DNA from: a bacterium | Lineage (GTDB): Bacteria; Pseudomonadota; Alphaproteobacteria; Acetobacterales; Acetobacteraceae | Assembly (NCBI GenBank): GCA_026224825.1 | Contig: JAMFRO010000002.1 | Location: forward strand, 124,001 to 188,000 | Direction of reading: 5' to 3' | Length of the DNA: 64,000 nucleotides | In this document: one piece after another, positions 43,316 to 52,902 of the stretch | How the letters are laid out: each line of letters starts with the position of its first letter | Position numbering within the stretch: the stretch's first letter is position 1 | Program-made: the position numbers and the translations under genes | Notes under the pieces: generated by a model | Database searches by the model: none | Told to the model about the DNA's origin: nothing | What the model saw: only the letters and a program-made list of their open reading frames with translations

Positions 43316-45064
43316 ATGGATCAACACCCCGCCCGCCCGGAGCAGCACGCCTCCACGACCGCCCTCATCTCCCGCCTCTGGCGCGAGCATGTGAGCCATT
43401 TCCGCGGCCGCATCGCCCTCATCGTGGTGGCAACCCTGGCCATGGCCGGCACCACGGCTTTGTACCCGGCCATGATCGACTGGGCCTTCACCATGCTCAC
43501 GCATAAGGACAAGCGCATCCTGTACCAGGTGCCGCTGATGATGTCCGCCGTGGCTGCCGGGCGCGGGACGGCGATGTATTTCCAGGCGGTGCTGACGCAG
43601 GATCTGGTGCTGCTCACCATCCGCCGCTTGCAAAACGAGATGTTCGGCCACCTCACCAATGCCTCTCTGGCGCGGGTGGAGCGCGAGGCCCCGGCCCAGT
43701 TGGCAGCCCGCTTCACAACGGATGCCACCGTCATCCGCGAGGCCATGACGCGCGCGGTGAATTCCGTGGGCGATGCCGCCACCGTGGTCGGGCTGGTCGG
43801 CACCATGCTGTATCTGGACTGGAAGCTGAGCTTGGTGGCGCTGGTCCTGTTCCCGCTCGCCGCCATCCCGGTGGAGAAAATCGGCCGGCGCATCCGCCGC
43901 GCCTCGGGTGGCATGCAGGAGCGCATGGGGGCGGCGGCGGCCATGCTGAACGAGAGTTTCGCCCAGGCCCGCATCGTGCGCGCCTACGGGCTGGAAGGCC
44001 ATGAGGTCGGCCGCGCCGAGGCCACCTTCGGCCAGCTCTACAACACGCTCCTGCGCATGACGCGCATCCGCTCGCGGCTGGACCCGATGCTCGAAGTGCT
44101 GGCCGGCGCCGCCGTGGCGCTGGTCATAGGCTTCGAGGGCTGGCGCGGCGTCTCGCCCGGCAATTTCATGGGGTTCATCTCCGCGCTACTGATGGCCGCC
44201 CGGCCGCTGCGGGCTCTGGGCACGATGAACGCCGCCGCCCAGGAGGGCCTGGCCGGCATGGTGCGGGTGTTCTCCGTGGTGGATGAGCCCGCCGCCATCG
44301 CCGATGCCCCAGATGCGATTCCGCTCCCGCCCGGCCCCGGCGAGGTCGTGTTCAACGATGTCGCCTTCACCTACCCGGACGGCCGCCCGGGGCTGAAGCG
44401 GCTGAATTTCGTCGCCGCCCCCGGCAAAATGCTTGCCCTGGTCGGCTCCTCCGGTGCGGGTAAATCCACGGCTTTGGCCCTGCTGCCGCGGCTCTATGCC
44501 CCCACCGCCGGGCACGTGCGTATCGACGGCACGGACATCACCCATGTCACGCTGGAATCCCTGCGCAACTCCATCGCCTATGTCGGCCAGGAGGCGCTGC
44601 TGTTCGACGACACCATCGGCGCCAACATCCAGCTCGGCCGTCCCGGTGCCACCGAGGCCGAGATGCATGCGGCGGCGGCGGCGGCGGCCTGCGGTTTCAT
44701 CCATGAAATGCCCGAGGGGTTTCTCACCCGCGTCGGCGTGAACGGCCAGCGCCTCTCCGGCGGGCAGCGCCAGCGCGTCGCCATCGCCCGCGCCATCCTG
44801 CGCAACCCGCGCATCCTGCTCCTGGACGAAGCCACCAGCGCGCTGGACACCGAGAGCGAGGCGCTGGTGCAAGCCGCCCTCGCCCGGCTGCGCCAGGGCC
44901 GCACCACCATCGTCGTCGCGCACCGCCTCTCCACCGTGCGCGATGCTGATCTCATCGTGGTGATGGCCGATGGCGCGGCGGTGGAAATGGGCACACATGC
45001 CGATCTGCTGGCCGCCGACGGCGCCTTCGCCCGGCTTGTGAAAGCACAGGCGCTGGCAGCGTAA
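43316..45064 (+). CDS. MsbA-like ABC exporter (fused TMD-NBD)
   Basis: 582 residues from ATG 43316: six-span exporter domain (about 1-310) and nucleotide-binding domain with Walker A GSSGAGKST (about 376-384), Q-loop, signature LSGGQRQRVAIARAIL (about 480), Walker B ILLLDEATSALD and switch His in AHRLSTV. The pattern fits homodimeric MsbA/lipid A-core flippases, in line with the envelope genes nearby, but drug or peptide export cannot be excluded. Alternative ATG 43295 is seven codons upstream. The MFS gene follows after zero intervening bases. Confidence 0.88.
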   Translation: MDQHPARPEQHASTTALISRLWREHVSHFRGRIALIVVATLAMAGTTALYPAMIDWAFTMLTHKDKRILYQVPLMMSAVAAGRGTAMYFQAVLTQDLVLLTIRRLQNEMFGHLTNASLARVEREAPAQLAARFTTDATVIREAMTRAVNSVGDAATVVGLVGTMLYLDWKLSLVALVLFPLAAIPVEKIGRRIRRASGGMQERMGAAAAMLNESFAQARIVRAYGLEGHEVGRAEATFGQLYNTLLRMTRIRSRLDPMLEVLAGAAVALVIGFEGWRGVSPGNFMGFISALLMAARPLRALGTMNAAAQEGLAGMVRVFSVVDEPAAIADAPDAIPLPPGPGEVVFNDVAFTYPDGRPGLKRLNFVAAPGKMLALVGSSGAGKSTALALLPRLYAPTAGHVRIDGTDITHVTLESLRNSIAYVGQEALLFDDTIGANIQLGRPGATEAEMHAAAAAAACGFIHEMPEGFLTRVGVNGQRLSGGQRQRVAIARAILRNPRILLLDEATSALDTESEALVQAALARLRQGRTTIVVAHRLSTVRDADLIVVMADGAAVEMGTHADLLAADGAFARLVKAQALAA

Positions 45065-46186
45065 ATGCCCTACAGGCTATTCCTCGTCATCGGCGCCGGG
45101 TTTTTATCCGCCAGCTCCTTCTGGATGTTTCTACCCCTGCTCTCGCTCTCCCTGCGCGCCGAGGGCGCCAGCGATGCGCTGGTCGGGATAATGTCCGGCC
45201 TGCCCTGGGCCGGGCTGCTGGCGGTCTCCGTCTTCATCCCGCGCATCCTCCACCGCATCGGCCTGCAGCGCATGGTGCTGCTGGGTATGGCACTCTCGGC
45301 CGTGGTGTTTCTGGGCTTCGCCGGCACGCGCGCCATCTCCCTCTGGGCCGGGCTCACGCTGCTGCTCGGCGTGGCTTTGGGCCTGCGCTGGGCCGGGGTG
45401 GACACATGGATCAGCGGCAGCGTGCCGAACCATCTGCGCGGCCGGCTCATCGGCGCGTTCGAGCTGATCATGGCCGGCGCCATGGCCGTAGGTCCGGCCA
45501 TGCTGGCGGTGCTGGGCAGCAGCGGCGCAAAACCCTTTCTGGCGGCAGCGGCCGTCGCCTGCGCCGCCATGGCCCTGCTGGCCGCAGCCGGGCGCGAGGC
45601 CAGTGGCATCACCGAGCCGCCGGGCACCACCCGCGCGCTGGACGTGCTGCGCGCCGAGCTGGCCAGCTACAGCGGCATCGCGCTGGTGGGCATAACCGAG
45701 GCCTGCAATCTCTCCCTCCTGCCGGTCATGGGCCTCGGACTCGGTGCCACGCTGCACCGCGCGGCCTTGCTGCTGGTAATATGCCAGATAGGTGCTGCCG
45801 CCGGCTCCCTCGCATGCGGCGTACTGGCCGACAGACTCAACCGGCGAAGCTTAAAACGCGGCGCCGCACTGGTGATGGCGGCCCTGCCCCTGGCGGTGCC
45901 ATTCTGCCTGCATGGCCGGGCAATCTGGCCAGTGCTGGCCCTCTGGGGCGCAGCGCAAGGCGGGCTGTTCACCGTAGGCGTGGTAAAGCTCGGCACCCGC
46001 TTTTCCGGCACCGCCCTGGCCCGCGCCATGTCCCTGGCCATGGTCGTCTACACCTGCGGCGGCATCGCCGGCCCGCCGCTCATGGGCGGCATCATGGCCA
46101 CGTTCGGCCCGGCCGGACTGGTATACGGTCAGGCGGCGCTAGCCCTCGTGGGCGTGGCGCTCATCGCTCTGCGCCGGACTGATTAA
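45065..46186 (+). CDS. Major facilitator superfamily transporter
   Basis: 373 residues with about eleven to twelve hydrophobic spans; GLPWAGLLAVSVFIPRILHRIGLQRMVLLGM is an MFS loop-helix region and GVLADRLNRRSLKRGAAL the central-loop-like motif. Substrate cannot be assigned. It follows the ABC exporter with no gap, so the two are likely one operon; the stop overlaps that of the convergent purD by four bases. Confidence 0.85.
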   Translation: MPYRLFLVIGAGFLSASSFWMFLPLLSLSLRAEGASDALVGIMSGLPWAGLLAVSVFIPRILHRIGLQRMVLLGMALSAVVFLGFAGTRAISLWAGLTLLLGVALGLRWAGVDTWISGSVPNHLRGRLIGAFELIMAGAMAVGPAMLAVLGSSGAKPFLAAAAVACAAMALLAAAGREASGITEPPGTTRALDVLRAELASYSGIALVGITEACNLSLLPVMGLGLGATLHRAALLLVICQIGAAAGSLACGVLADRLNRRSLKRGAALVMAALPLAVPFCLHGRAIWPVLALWGAAQGGLFTVGVVKLGTRFSGTALARAMSLAMVVYTCGGIAGPPLMGGIMATFGPAGLVYGQAALALVGVALIALRRTD

Positions 46187-47481
46187 CCCGGCCTGTTGCC
46201 ACCAACGGGCTCAGCCCAAAGCGCCCGCTTCCCAATATCGCGCCTGCAAAATCCATCCTCCCAGTCGAGCATGTCGATCGCGGCGTAAGCACGGGCAAGT
46301 GCCTCACGCAAATCCTCACCAACCGCGTTCACCGCCAGCACGCGCCCGCCATTGGCGAGAATGCCGGCCTGCTCGGCCATGGTCCCGGCGTGGAAGATTT
46401 TCACACCCTCAACCTGCCCAGCCTCTTCCAACCCGTAAATTTCGGAGCCGGTAGCGTAAGGTCCGGGATAGCCCTTCGCGCACATCACCACCGTCGCGGA
46501 TTTTTGCGCCAACCACTCAAGCTTTACCGTATTGAGCGTACCATTCGTTGCGGCCAGCAAAACCGGCAGAAGATCGCTCGCCAGCACCGGCAAAATCGTT
46601 TCGCATTCGGGATCGCCGAAACGCACGTTGAACTCGATCAGTTTTGGCCCGTCCTCCTCCACCATCAACCCAGCGAAGAGGAAGCCACGAAACGGCGTGC
46701 CGCGCCGCGCCATCTCCCGCAGCGCCGGGCGGATGACGCGTTCCATGCTCTGCTCCACCACCTCATCCGTGGCCCAAGGCGGCGCAAAAATTGCCCCCAT
46801 GCCGCCGGTGTTCGGGCCCGTATCATTCTCGCCCACGCGCTTATGGTCGGCGGCCGTGCCAAAATACAGCGCGTCCTCGCCATCGCACACGGCAAAAACG
46901 GAAATCTCCTCGCCCACCAGGCATTCCTCGATCACCACCAGCGCCCCGGCCGCGCCATGCACCTTGTCTTCCATAATCTCGGTGATGGCCGCATGCGCCT
47001 CCTCCACCGTGGCCGCCACAACCACGCCCTTGCCCGCCGCCAGCCCATCGGCCTTGATCACGATCGGCGCGCCCACAGCCTCGATATACTCATGCGCTTC
47101 CTCGGCATGGGTAAAACTGGCCCAGGCGGCGGTGGGAATACCGGCACCATCGGCGATTTCCTTGGTGAATTTCTTGCTCCCCTCCAGCTCCGCCGCCGCC
47201 TTGCTGGGGCCGAAACAGGCAATGCCCGCCGCCGCCAGCGCATCGGCCACACCCGCCACCAGCGGGGCCTCGGGGCCAGGGATTACCAGGTCGATCTTCT
47301 CCGCCACGGCAAAGGCAACCAGCCCGGGAATATCCATCGTACGGATGGCCACATTCTCCGCCACCTCAGCCGTGCCGGGATTGCCGGGGGCGACGTATAA
47401 CTTCGTCAGCAACGGGCTGCGCGCTATGGCCACCGCCAGCGCATGCTCACGTCCGCCGGACCCGATAATCAACACCCGCAT
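46183..47481 (-). CDS. purD: Phosphoribosylamine--glycine ligase (GAR synthetase)
   Basis: Second step of purine synthesis. 432 residues from ATG 47481 (MRVLIIGSGGREHALAVAIA); an upstream in-frame ATG at 47523 gives an unlike leader. ATP-grasp features include GPSKAAAELEGSKKFTKEI, KADGLAAGKGVVVA, EECLVGEEISVFAVCDGE, GENDTGPNTGGMGA and FNVRFGDPECETILP. Divergent from xseA over a 47-base spacer. Confidence 0.96.
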   Translation of the reverse strand: MRVLIIGSGGREHALAVAIARSPLLTKLYVAPGNPGTAEVAENVAIRTMDIPGLVAFAVAEKIDLVIPGPEAPLVAGVADALAAAGIACFGPSKAAAELEGSKKFTKEIADGAGIPTAAWASFTHAEEAHEYIEAVGAPIVIKADGLAAGKGVVVAATVEEAHAAITEIMEDKVHGAAGALVVIEECLVGEEISVFAVCDGEDALYFGTAADHKRVGENDTGPNTGGMGAIFAPPWATDEVVEQSMERVIRPALREMARRGTPFRGFLFAGLMVEEDGPKLIEFNVRFGDPECETILPVLASDLLPVLLAATNGTLNTVKLEWLAQKSATVVMCAKGYPGPYATGSEIYGLEEAGQVEGVKIFHAGTMAEQAGILANGGRVLAVNAVGEDLREALARAYAAIDMLDWEDGFCRRDIGKRALWAEPVGGNRPG

Positions 47482-47528
47482 GGAAGACCCCTTTGTGAAC
47501 CGGGCCGCCTGTACCATACTCAACCACC

Positions 47529-49007
47529 ATGAGTGAAATCGGCCAGAACACCCCTGAATTCTCCGTCTCCGAGCTGGCCGGGGCGGTTAAACGCACGCTG
47601 GAGGGCTCGTTCGGCCGGGTGCGGGTGCGCGGCGAGATCACCGAGTTCAAAGCCTATGGCTCCGGCCACCAGTATTTTGCCCTGAAGGACGAAACCGCGA
47701 AAATCCGCGCCATCATCTGGAAGGGCGTGGTCCCCCGCGTGGGCCTCAAAGCCGAGAACGGCGTGGAAGTGATCGCCACCGGCAAGCTCACCTCCTACCC
47801 GGAGCGCTCGGAATACCAGCTCATCGTCGAGAAACTGGAATATGCCGGCGCCGGCGCACTGCTGGCGCGCATCGAGACGCTGCGGCTAAAACTGCAAGGC
47901 GAAGGGCTGTTCGAGCGGCGGCGCGCCCTGCCCGTGCTCCCCCGCGTCATCGGCGTGATCACCTCCGCCCAGGGCGCCGTGCTGCAGGACATTAAAACCA
48001 CCATCGCCCGCCGCTTCCCCCGCCCCATCCTGCTCTGGGCTGTGCCCGTACAAGGCGAGGGCTCAGCCGAAAAAATCGCCGCCGCCATCATCGGCTTCAA
48101 CAACCTCCCCGACCATCTGCCGCAGCCGGACGTGCTGATCGTGGCGCGCGGCGGCGGCAGTCTCGAAGACCTCATGGCCTTCAACGACGAAGCGGTTGTC
48201 CGGGCAGCAGCCGGGAGCCGCATCCCCCTCATCTCCGCCGTGGGGCATGAGACGGACACCACCCTGATCGATTTCGCATCAGACCGCCGCGCCCCCACCC
48301 CCACCGCCGCCGCCGAAATGGCCATACCCGCCCGCGCCGAACTTTTAGCGGACCTGGCCCAGAAAGCCGCAAGGCTGGAAGGCGCCAACGCCCGCCAACT
48401 CGGCGCCGCCCGCGCCGGGCTAGACCGCGCCGGCGCAAAACTCCCCGACCTGCCCGCCATCCTCAACGCAGCCCGCCAGCGGCTGGACGACCGCAACGAG
48501 CGCCTGATCCTTTCGCTCCCCAATTTCCTCACCGCCAAACGCAGCCGGGTGGAACGCCTGGCCCTGCGCCACCCGCGCGAGATCATTTCCACCCTCCGCA
48601 ACCGCATCGCCGTGCTGGGCCAGCACCTCAACACCGCCCTCCCCGCTTTGCTACGCACCGGCAGCAAACGGCTCGACGCCGCCGGCTACCGCCTCACCCA
48701 TCCCGGTTCGGAAATCGCGCTCCGGCGCGGCCGGGTGGACATGCTGAGCCAGCGCCTGACCGCCCCTCTGCCCGGCCAGCTCCGCGAAGCCCGCCTGCGG
48801 CTGGATACGGTGTCCGCCCGGCTGGACAGTGTCAGCTACGAGCGCGTCCTGGCGCGCGGCTTCGCCCTCGTCACCACCGCCAAAGGCGCGCCCGTAACGT
48901 CAGCCACAAAAATCACCCCCGGCGCCGCACTCTCCCTCCGCTTTGCCGATGGCGAAGTCGCCGTCCGCGCCGAGAAGAAAACCACGCAGCTCGATCTGGG
49001 ATTATAA
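47529..49007 (+). CDS. xseA: Exodeoxyribonuclease VII large subunit
   Basis: Catalytic subunit of the processive single-strand exonuclease. 492 residues: N-terminal OB-fold (EFSVSELAGAVKRTLEGSFGRVRVRGEI and GHQYFALKDETAKIRAIIW), catalytic core with PRVIGVITSAQGAVLQDI, ARGGGSLEDLMAFNDEAVVRA and SAVGHETDTTLIDFASDRRAPTPTAAAE, then a long coiled coil (about 270-440). The small subunit xseB is not beside it, so the partner lies elsewhere. Confidence 0.95.
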   Translation: MSEIGQNTPEFSVSELAGAVKRTLEGSFGRVRVRGEITEFKAYGSGHQYFALKDETAKIRAIIWKGVVPRVGLKAENGVEVIATGKLTSYPERSEYQLIVEKLEYAGAGALLARIETLRLKLQGEGLFERRRALPVLPRVIGVITSAQGAVLQDIKTTIARRFPRPILLWAVPVQGEGSAEKIAAAIIGFNNLPDHLPQPDVLIVARGGGSLEDLMAFNDEAVVRAAAGSRIPLISAVGHETDTTLIDFASDRRAPTPTAAAEMAIPARAELLADLAQKAARLEGANARQLGAARAGLDRAGAKLPDLPAILNAARQRLDDRNERLILSLPNFLTAKRSRVERLALRHPREIISTLRNRIAVLGQHLNTALPALLRTGSKRLDAAGYRLTHPGSEIALRRGRVDMLSQRLTAPLPGQLREARLRLDTVSARLDSVSYERVLARGFALVTTAKGAPVTSATKITPGAALSLRFADGEVAVRAEKKTTQLDLGL

Positions 49008-49030
49008 GAGAGGCTGGGTGCCTACCTTGA

Positions 49031-50329
49031 TCAGACTTCCTCTAATGTCATCCTCGCCGTTGCCCGCGCGGCGAGCTTCTCTTCCTCGGTCCAGATTTTG
49101 CGCTCGCGCTGTTTCTCCGGCTTGATTTTCTTGGCTGACCCACCGCCCAGCACGGGTGCGCGCATGGTCGAGTTCCGCGCTGCTTCCGAATGCCACTGGT
49201 GATCGTCATGAACGATCAGCGCGCGGCCGATTTCCCGCTCCACATCACGCAGCCAGGCCCGCTGCTCGGCATCGCACAGCGTTACGGCGAAGCCGCTGCG
49301 CCCCGCGCGGCCGGTACGGCCTATACGGTGGACATAGCTTTCCGGCAGGCTCGGCAGGTCATGGTTGAAAACATGCGTCACTGTGTCAACATCGATGCCG
49401 CGCGCCGCGATGTCCGTCGCCACCAGGACCTGCACTGCGCCCGCGCGGAAGGCGTCCAGCGCGCGCTCCCGCTGGCCTTGCGACTTGTTGCCGTGCAGCG
49501 CCTCGGCTGTGATGCCCGCCTCGGTGATAAAGGCGCAGACCTCGTTGGCAATGTTCTTCTGCAGCGTGAAGACCACGGCCTGACCGATCTCCGGTGTACG
49601 CAACAGCGCCAGCAGCGCGGTCTTCTTGTCGGCCGCATCGACGAACATGACCGACTGCTCAATCCGGTCGACGGTGGTGGACGGCGGGGCGATCTCGACC
49701 TTCGCCGGATCGCGCAGGAGGCTTTCGGCCAGCGAGGCGATGGATTTCGGCATCGTTGCTGAAAACAGCAATGTATGCCGATCCTTCGGCAGCGTCGCCA
49801 CGATGCGCTCAATAGGCTTGGCGAAACCCATATCGAGCATCTGGTCGGCCTCATCCAGCACCAGCGCCTCAAGCTGCGACAGGTCACAGAGGCCCTGGCC
49901 GATCAGATCCAGCAAACGCCCTGGTGCTGCCACGATGATGTCGACGCCTGCCTTCAGCGCATTGACCTGGTGGAACTGACTGACACCGCCGAAGATCGTT
50001 GTCACGCTGAACTGCAGATGGCTGCCGAAGCGCTCAAAGCCATCGGCGATCTGCGAGACCAGCTCACGCGTGGGCGCGAGAACCAGCACCCGGGCACCGC
50101 CCTTGGGCGCCGGCCTGGGCGCCATGGCAAGGCGGTGCAGCAGCGGCAGCGCGAAGGCGGCGGTCTTGCCCGTGCCGGTCTGCGCCATGCCCAGTACATC
50201 GCGCCCCTCCAGCAGCAGCGGAATTGACTGGGCCTGGATAGGGGTAGGGCTGGTATAACCTTCCTCGGCCAGTGCGCGTAACAGAGGGGCCGCGAGGGAG
50301 AGATCGGCGAAAGTCAGGGACATGGTCAA
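49031..50329 (-). CDS. DEAD-box ATP-dependent RNA helicase (RhlE-like)
   Basis: 432 residues. Motifs: Q-motif YTSPTPIQAQSIP, I AQTGTGKT (49-56), Ia PTRELVSQI, II VLDEADQML, III SATMP, V ATDIAARGID and VI HRIGRTGRAG. The short C-terminal basic tail (KKIKPEKQRERKIW) resembles RhlE-type helicases in ribosome assembly and RNA decay. TTG at 50329 has GGAGG at ideal spacing; the in-frame ATG two codons on (50323) would put the SD 12 bases away, so initiation at TTG is likely. Confidence 0.93.
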   Translation of the reverse strand: MTMSLTFADLSLAAPLLRALAEEGYTSPTPIQAQSIPLLLEGRDVLGMAQTGTGKTAAFALPLLHRLAMAPRPAPKGGARVLVLAPTRELVSQIADGFERFGSHLQFSVTTIFGGVSQFHQVNALKAGVDIIVAAPGRLLDLIGQGLCDLSQLEALVLDEADQMLDMGFAKPIERIVATLPKDRHTLLFSATMPKSIASLAESLLRDPAKVEIAPPSTTVDRIEQSVMFVDAADKKTALLALLRTPEIGQAVVFTLQKNIANEVCAFITEAGITAEALHGNKSQGQRERALDAFRAGAVQVLVATDIAARGIDVDTVTHVFNHDLPSLPESYVHRIGRTGRAGRSGFAVTLCDAEQRAWLRDVEREIGRALIVHDDHQWHSEAARNSTMRAPVLGGGSAKKIKPEKQRERKIWTEEEKLAARATARMTLEEV

Positions 50330-50512
50330 GCGGCGCCTCCGGCGCTGAGTAAGGGCGCGCCTATCGGGCTTCGCTGGTTAAATACGCGGCCTTTTAAGAT
50401 TGATGCTGCACTGCGTCAATGCGGGGTGCGCTCTCGGCGCATTCAAGCGAATTCATGGCCGTGCACCGAAGCACCAAGGCCCTCAACCGTTGCCCCCTCA
50501 CATAGGAGCCCC

Positions 50513-50938
50513 TTACCCGCCATCCCCCGTAAACCCAGCCGCCGCAATCCCCGCCAACGCCGCCGCCTCGTCATTATCCGAAGCCTCGCCGGAAATCCCC
50601 ACAGCCCCGATAATCTCATCCCCCGACTTAATCAGCACCCCGCCCGGCACCGGCACCAGCGCCCCGCCAATCGCGGACGTAGCCGCCGCGATGAAAAACG
50701 GCTGCTGCTCCGCCCGCTTCATCAGCGCCCGTGAGCCCATGCCCAACCCCAGCCCGCCGCTCGCCTTGGCCAGCGCAATCTCGCCGCGTTTCAGCGATGT
50801 CCCATCCTGCGCCACAAACGCCTTCAACGCCCCCCGCGCATCGAGCACGCCAATGGCCAGCGGCTTGAATTTCTGCTCGGCGGCAAAAGCCACAGCGGCA
50901 ACAAGGATTTTCTGCGCGGCGTCGAGGCTCAAGGACAT
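50513..50938 (-). CDS. GlcG/HbpS-family heme-degrading-like protein
   Basis: 141 residues: SLSLDAAQKILVAAVAFAAEQKFKPLAIGVLDARGALKAFVAQDG and GGVLIKSGDEIIGAVGISGEASDNDEAAALAGIAAAGF match the DUF336/GlcG/HbpS fold, found in glycolate gene clusters and in extracellular heme-sensing HbpS. ATG 50938 gives the family start; the extension to 51151 is not supported. No signal peptide. The EthD gene is divergent and the shared upstream region holds a repeat operator. Confidence 0.85.
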   Translation of the reverse strand: MSLSLDAAQKILVAAVAFAAEQKFKPLAIGVLDARGALKAFVAQDGTSLKRGEIALAKASGGLGLGMGSRALMKRAEQQPFFIAAATSAIGGALVPVPGGVLIKSGDEIIGAVGISGEASDNDEAAALAGIAAAGFTGDGG

Positions 50939-51034
50939 GGCATAGCGCTCCGGGTTGTGAGCCTGCATCACACCAGATTGGTTCCGGCGGAGCAAGCTTA
51001 TGTCCACCCCCCCATCGCCGTGACGTTTTATCAG

Positions 51035-51073
51035 GCACTTGCTTGATTTTATTAAGCACCCGCTCAATAAAAG
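51035..51073. promoter_or_regulatory. Candidate operator: 21-base direct repeat
   Basis: GCACTTGCTTGATTTTATT at 51035 and GCACCCGCTCAATAAAA at 51056 are related direct repeats spaced 21 bases (two helical turns), 40-78 bases upstream of the EthD gene. They also contain inverted TTTTATT/AATAAAA arms. This spacing suggests a cooperative regulator site controlling the EthD operon and possibly the divergent GlcG gene. The regulator is not in the window. Confidence 0.45.
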
Positions 51074-51112
51074 CCGCAAGGCCACCGGAATCGCCAAAGA
51101 CATAGGACAAAA

Positions 51113-51571
51113 ATGTACAGGGTGATGTTTCTCATCAAACGCCAACCGCATTTAACCCACGCCCAGTTTCGCGCCCATTTTGAGCGCTCACACGCGGCCA
51201 TGGCGCAAAAATACTGCGGCCATCTCTTCACCCAGTACCAGCGCCATTACCTGCAAACAATGTGGGACGGCGGCGACTCCCGCAAGCCAGGCAATAAATT
51301 CGGCCCACGCCCCTCCAACTGGGACCTCCTCTCCGTCTGGACCCTGCCATCCGAGGAAAACTACAACGAAGTCATCCGCCTCATGCTCACGCCCGAACTC
51401 GACCCCTTGTTCGAGGCCGATGAGGACCGCTTCATCGACCGCGAAGCCACCGTGATGATCCCCTGCAGCGTCGCCGATACCGGCACAACACTCAACCCCG
51501 CGGGCACCGTGTTTGACACCGCTTCCGGCCTCCCCTCATGGGACAACTGGGCTGAATTTTTACCAAAATAA
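51113..51571 (+). CDS. EthD-domain protein
   Basis: 152 residues. MYRVMFLIKRQPHLTHAQFRAHFERSHAAMAQKY is the dimeric alpha/beta-barrel EthD/ferredoxin-like fold start, with GPRPSNWDLLSVWTLPSEENYNEVIRLMLTPELDPLFEADEDRFIDR following. EthD proteins occur with catabolic oxidoreductases but lack a settled activity. It precedes the reductase gene at 51589 by 17 bases on the same strand, so a shared catabolic operon is likely. Confidence 0.86.
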   Translation: MYRVMFLIKRQPHLTHAQFRAHFERSHAAMAQKYCGHLFTQYQRHYLQTMWDGGDSRKPGNKFGPRPSNWDLLSVWTLPSEENYNEVIRLMLTPELDPLFEADEDRFIDREATVMIPCSVADTGTTLNPAGTVFDTASGLPSWDNWAEFLPK

Positions 51572-51588
51572 ACCGATAACGGAGAATT

Positions 51589-52650
51589 ATGATGAGCATC
51601 CCGGCCAAACGCTACCGCGTGGTTCAATGGGCAACCGGCAACGTCGGCTCGCGGTCCTTACGCCGCGCCATCGAACACCCGCAGCTCGACCTCGTCGGCG
51701 TATGGGTGCACAGCGCAGACAAAGCCGGGCGCGATGCCGGCGAGCTGGCGGGCCTGCCCCCCATCGGCGTGAAAGCCACCAATAAAATCGAAGACGTGCT
51801 GGCCCTCAAACCCGATTGCGTCCTGTACATGCCGCATGTCTGCAATTTCGATGAAATCTGCACCATCCTGGAATCCGGCGCCAACATTGTCACCACCCGC
51901 ATGGAATTGCAGAACCCCATCGCCTACGACCCCGCCATCGCCGCCCGCGTGGAAGCCGCCTGCCAAAAAGGCAAATCCTCCATCCACGCCACCGGCTCTT
52001 CTCCGGGTTTCATTACGGAAGCCGTGCCCATCGTCCTCGCCTCCCTGCAGCGCCGGCTCGACTACCTCACCATCGAAGAATTCGCCGATGTCTCCTCGCG
52101 CAACTCGCCCGAGATGATCTTCGAAATGATGGGCTTCGGCCAACAACCCGGTGCCGCTAACGACGCCGCCATCGAACACGCCAAAAAATCCTTCGGCCCC
52201 TCGCTGCAACTCTTCGCAACCTCCCTCGGCCTGCCCATCGAAACATTCGAACTCTCCGGCGCCATCGGCCTCGCCCGCGAAGACGTCCACATCGCCGCCG
52301 GTGTGGTACCCAAAGGCACAATCGCCGCGACGAAAACCACCCTCTCCGGCATACGCGACGGCAAACCCCTCGTCTCCTTCACCTCCACCTGGTTCGTCTC
52401 CACAGACGTCATCACCAGCGACGGCAAGGAATGGGAATTCCGCTCCCCCTCAGGCTGGCACCTCGTCATGCAAGGCGACACCCCGCTCGACGTGCAAATC
52501 TTCTACCCCATCCCCCTGGAAGACTACGCCAACATGACCCCCAACCTAACCGCCCACCGCCCCATCAACGCCGTCCCCTACGTCTGCGACGCCACCCCCG
52601 GCATCAAAACCATCGCGGACCTGCCTCAAATCATCGCGAGACTGGGATAA
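51589..52650 (+). CDS. DapB-like NAD(P)H-dependent dehydrogenase (2,4-diaminopentanoate dehydrogenase-like)
   Basis: 353 residues. YRVVQWATGNVGSRSLRRAIEHPQLDLVGVWVHSADKAGRDAGELAG is the N-terminal Rossmann part of dihydrodipicolinate-reductase-like proteins, with the long C-terminal part of the Ord-type amine dehydrogenase family. These members usually sit in lipid or aromatic degradation clusters, as the EthD partner here suggests, rather than in lysine synthesis. Substrate unknown. ATG 51595 (MSIPAKRYRV) is an equally possible start. Confidence 0.82.
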   Translation: MMSIPAKRYRVVQWATGNVGSRSLRRAIEHPQLDLVGVWVHSADKAGRDAGELAGLPPIGVKATNKIEDVLALKPDCVLYMPHVCNFDEICTILESGANIVTTRMELQNPIAYDPAIAARVEAACQKGKSSIHATGSSPGFITEAVPIVLASLQRRLDYLTIEEFADVSSRNSPEMIFEMMGFGQQPGAANDAAIEHAKKSFGPSLQLFATSLGLPIETFELSGAIGLAREDVHIAAGVVPKGTIAATKTTLSGIRDGKPLVSFTSTWFVSTDVITSDGKEWEFRSPSGWHLVMQGDTPLDVQIFYPIPLEDYANMTPNLTAHRPINAVPYVCDATPGIKTIADLPQIIARLG

Positions 52651-52894
52651 GAAAAAGGCTGGGGTTCCGCCCCTGACCCCGCTGGGGCCGCAGGCCCCAG
52701 ACCCCTAGACTTAAGGAAATGAGAGAGGGGGTCATTCGCCCCATGGACCTATGCATGTGCGCACCGGTCCATGGGGCGAATGACCCCCTCTCTCATTTCC
52801 TTTAAAAGCTAATGGGGGTCCGGGGCCGTCACGCCTAAGGCGTGCTGCGCACGACGGCCCCGGCGGGTCCAGGGCAGAGCCCTGGCCTTTTTCC
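52651..52894. repeat. Modular palindromic intergenic element, copy D (type II core)
   Basis: Lies between convergent genes. The outer hairpins GGCTGGGGTTCCGCCCC (left) and GGGCAGAGCCCTGGCC (right) are the shared scaffold. The core is a perfect 37-bp inverted repeat, 52713-52749 with 52766-52802, of the AATGAGAGAGGGGG type, with a 16-base loop. On the right, CCGGGGCCGTC / GACGGCCCCGG forms an extra hairpin replacing the usual one. Confidence 0.9.
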
Positions 52895-52902
52895 TTACCC
52901 AA

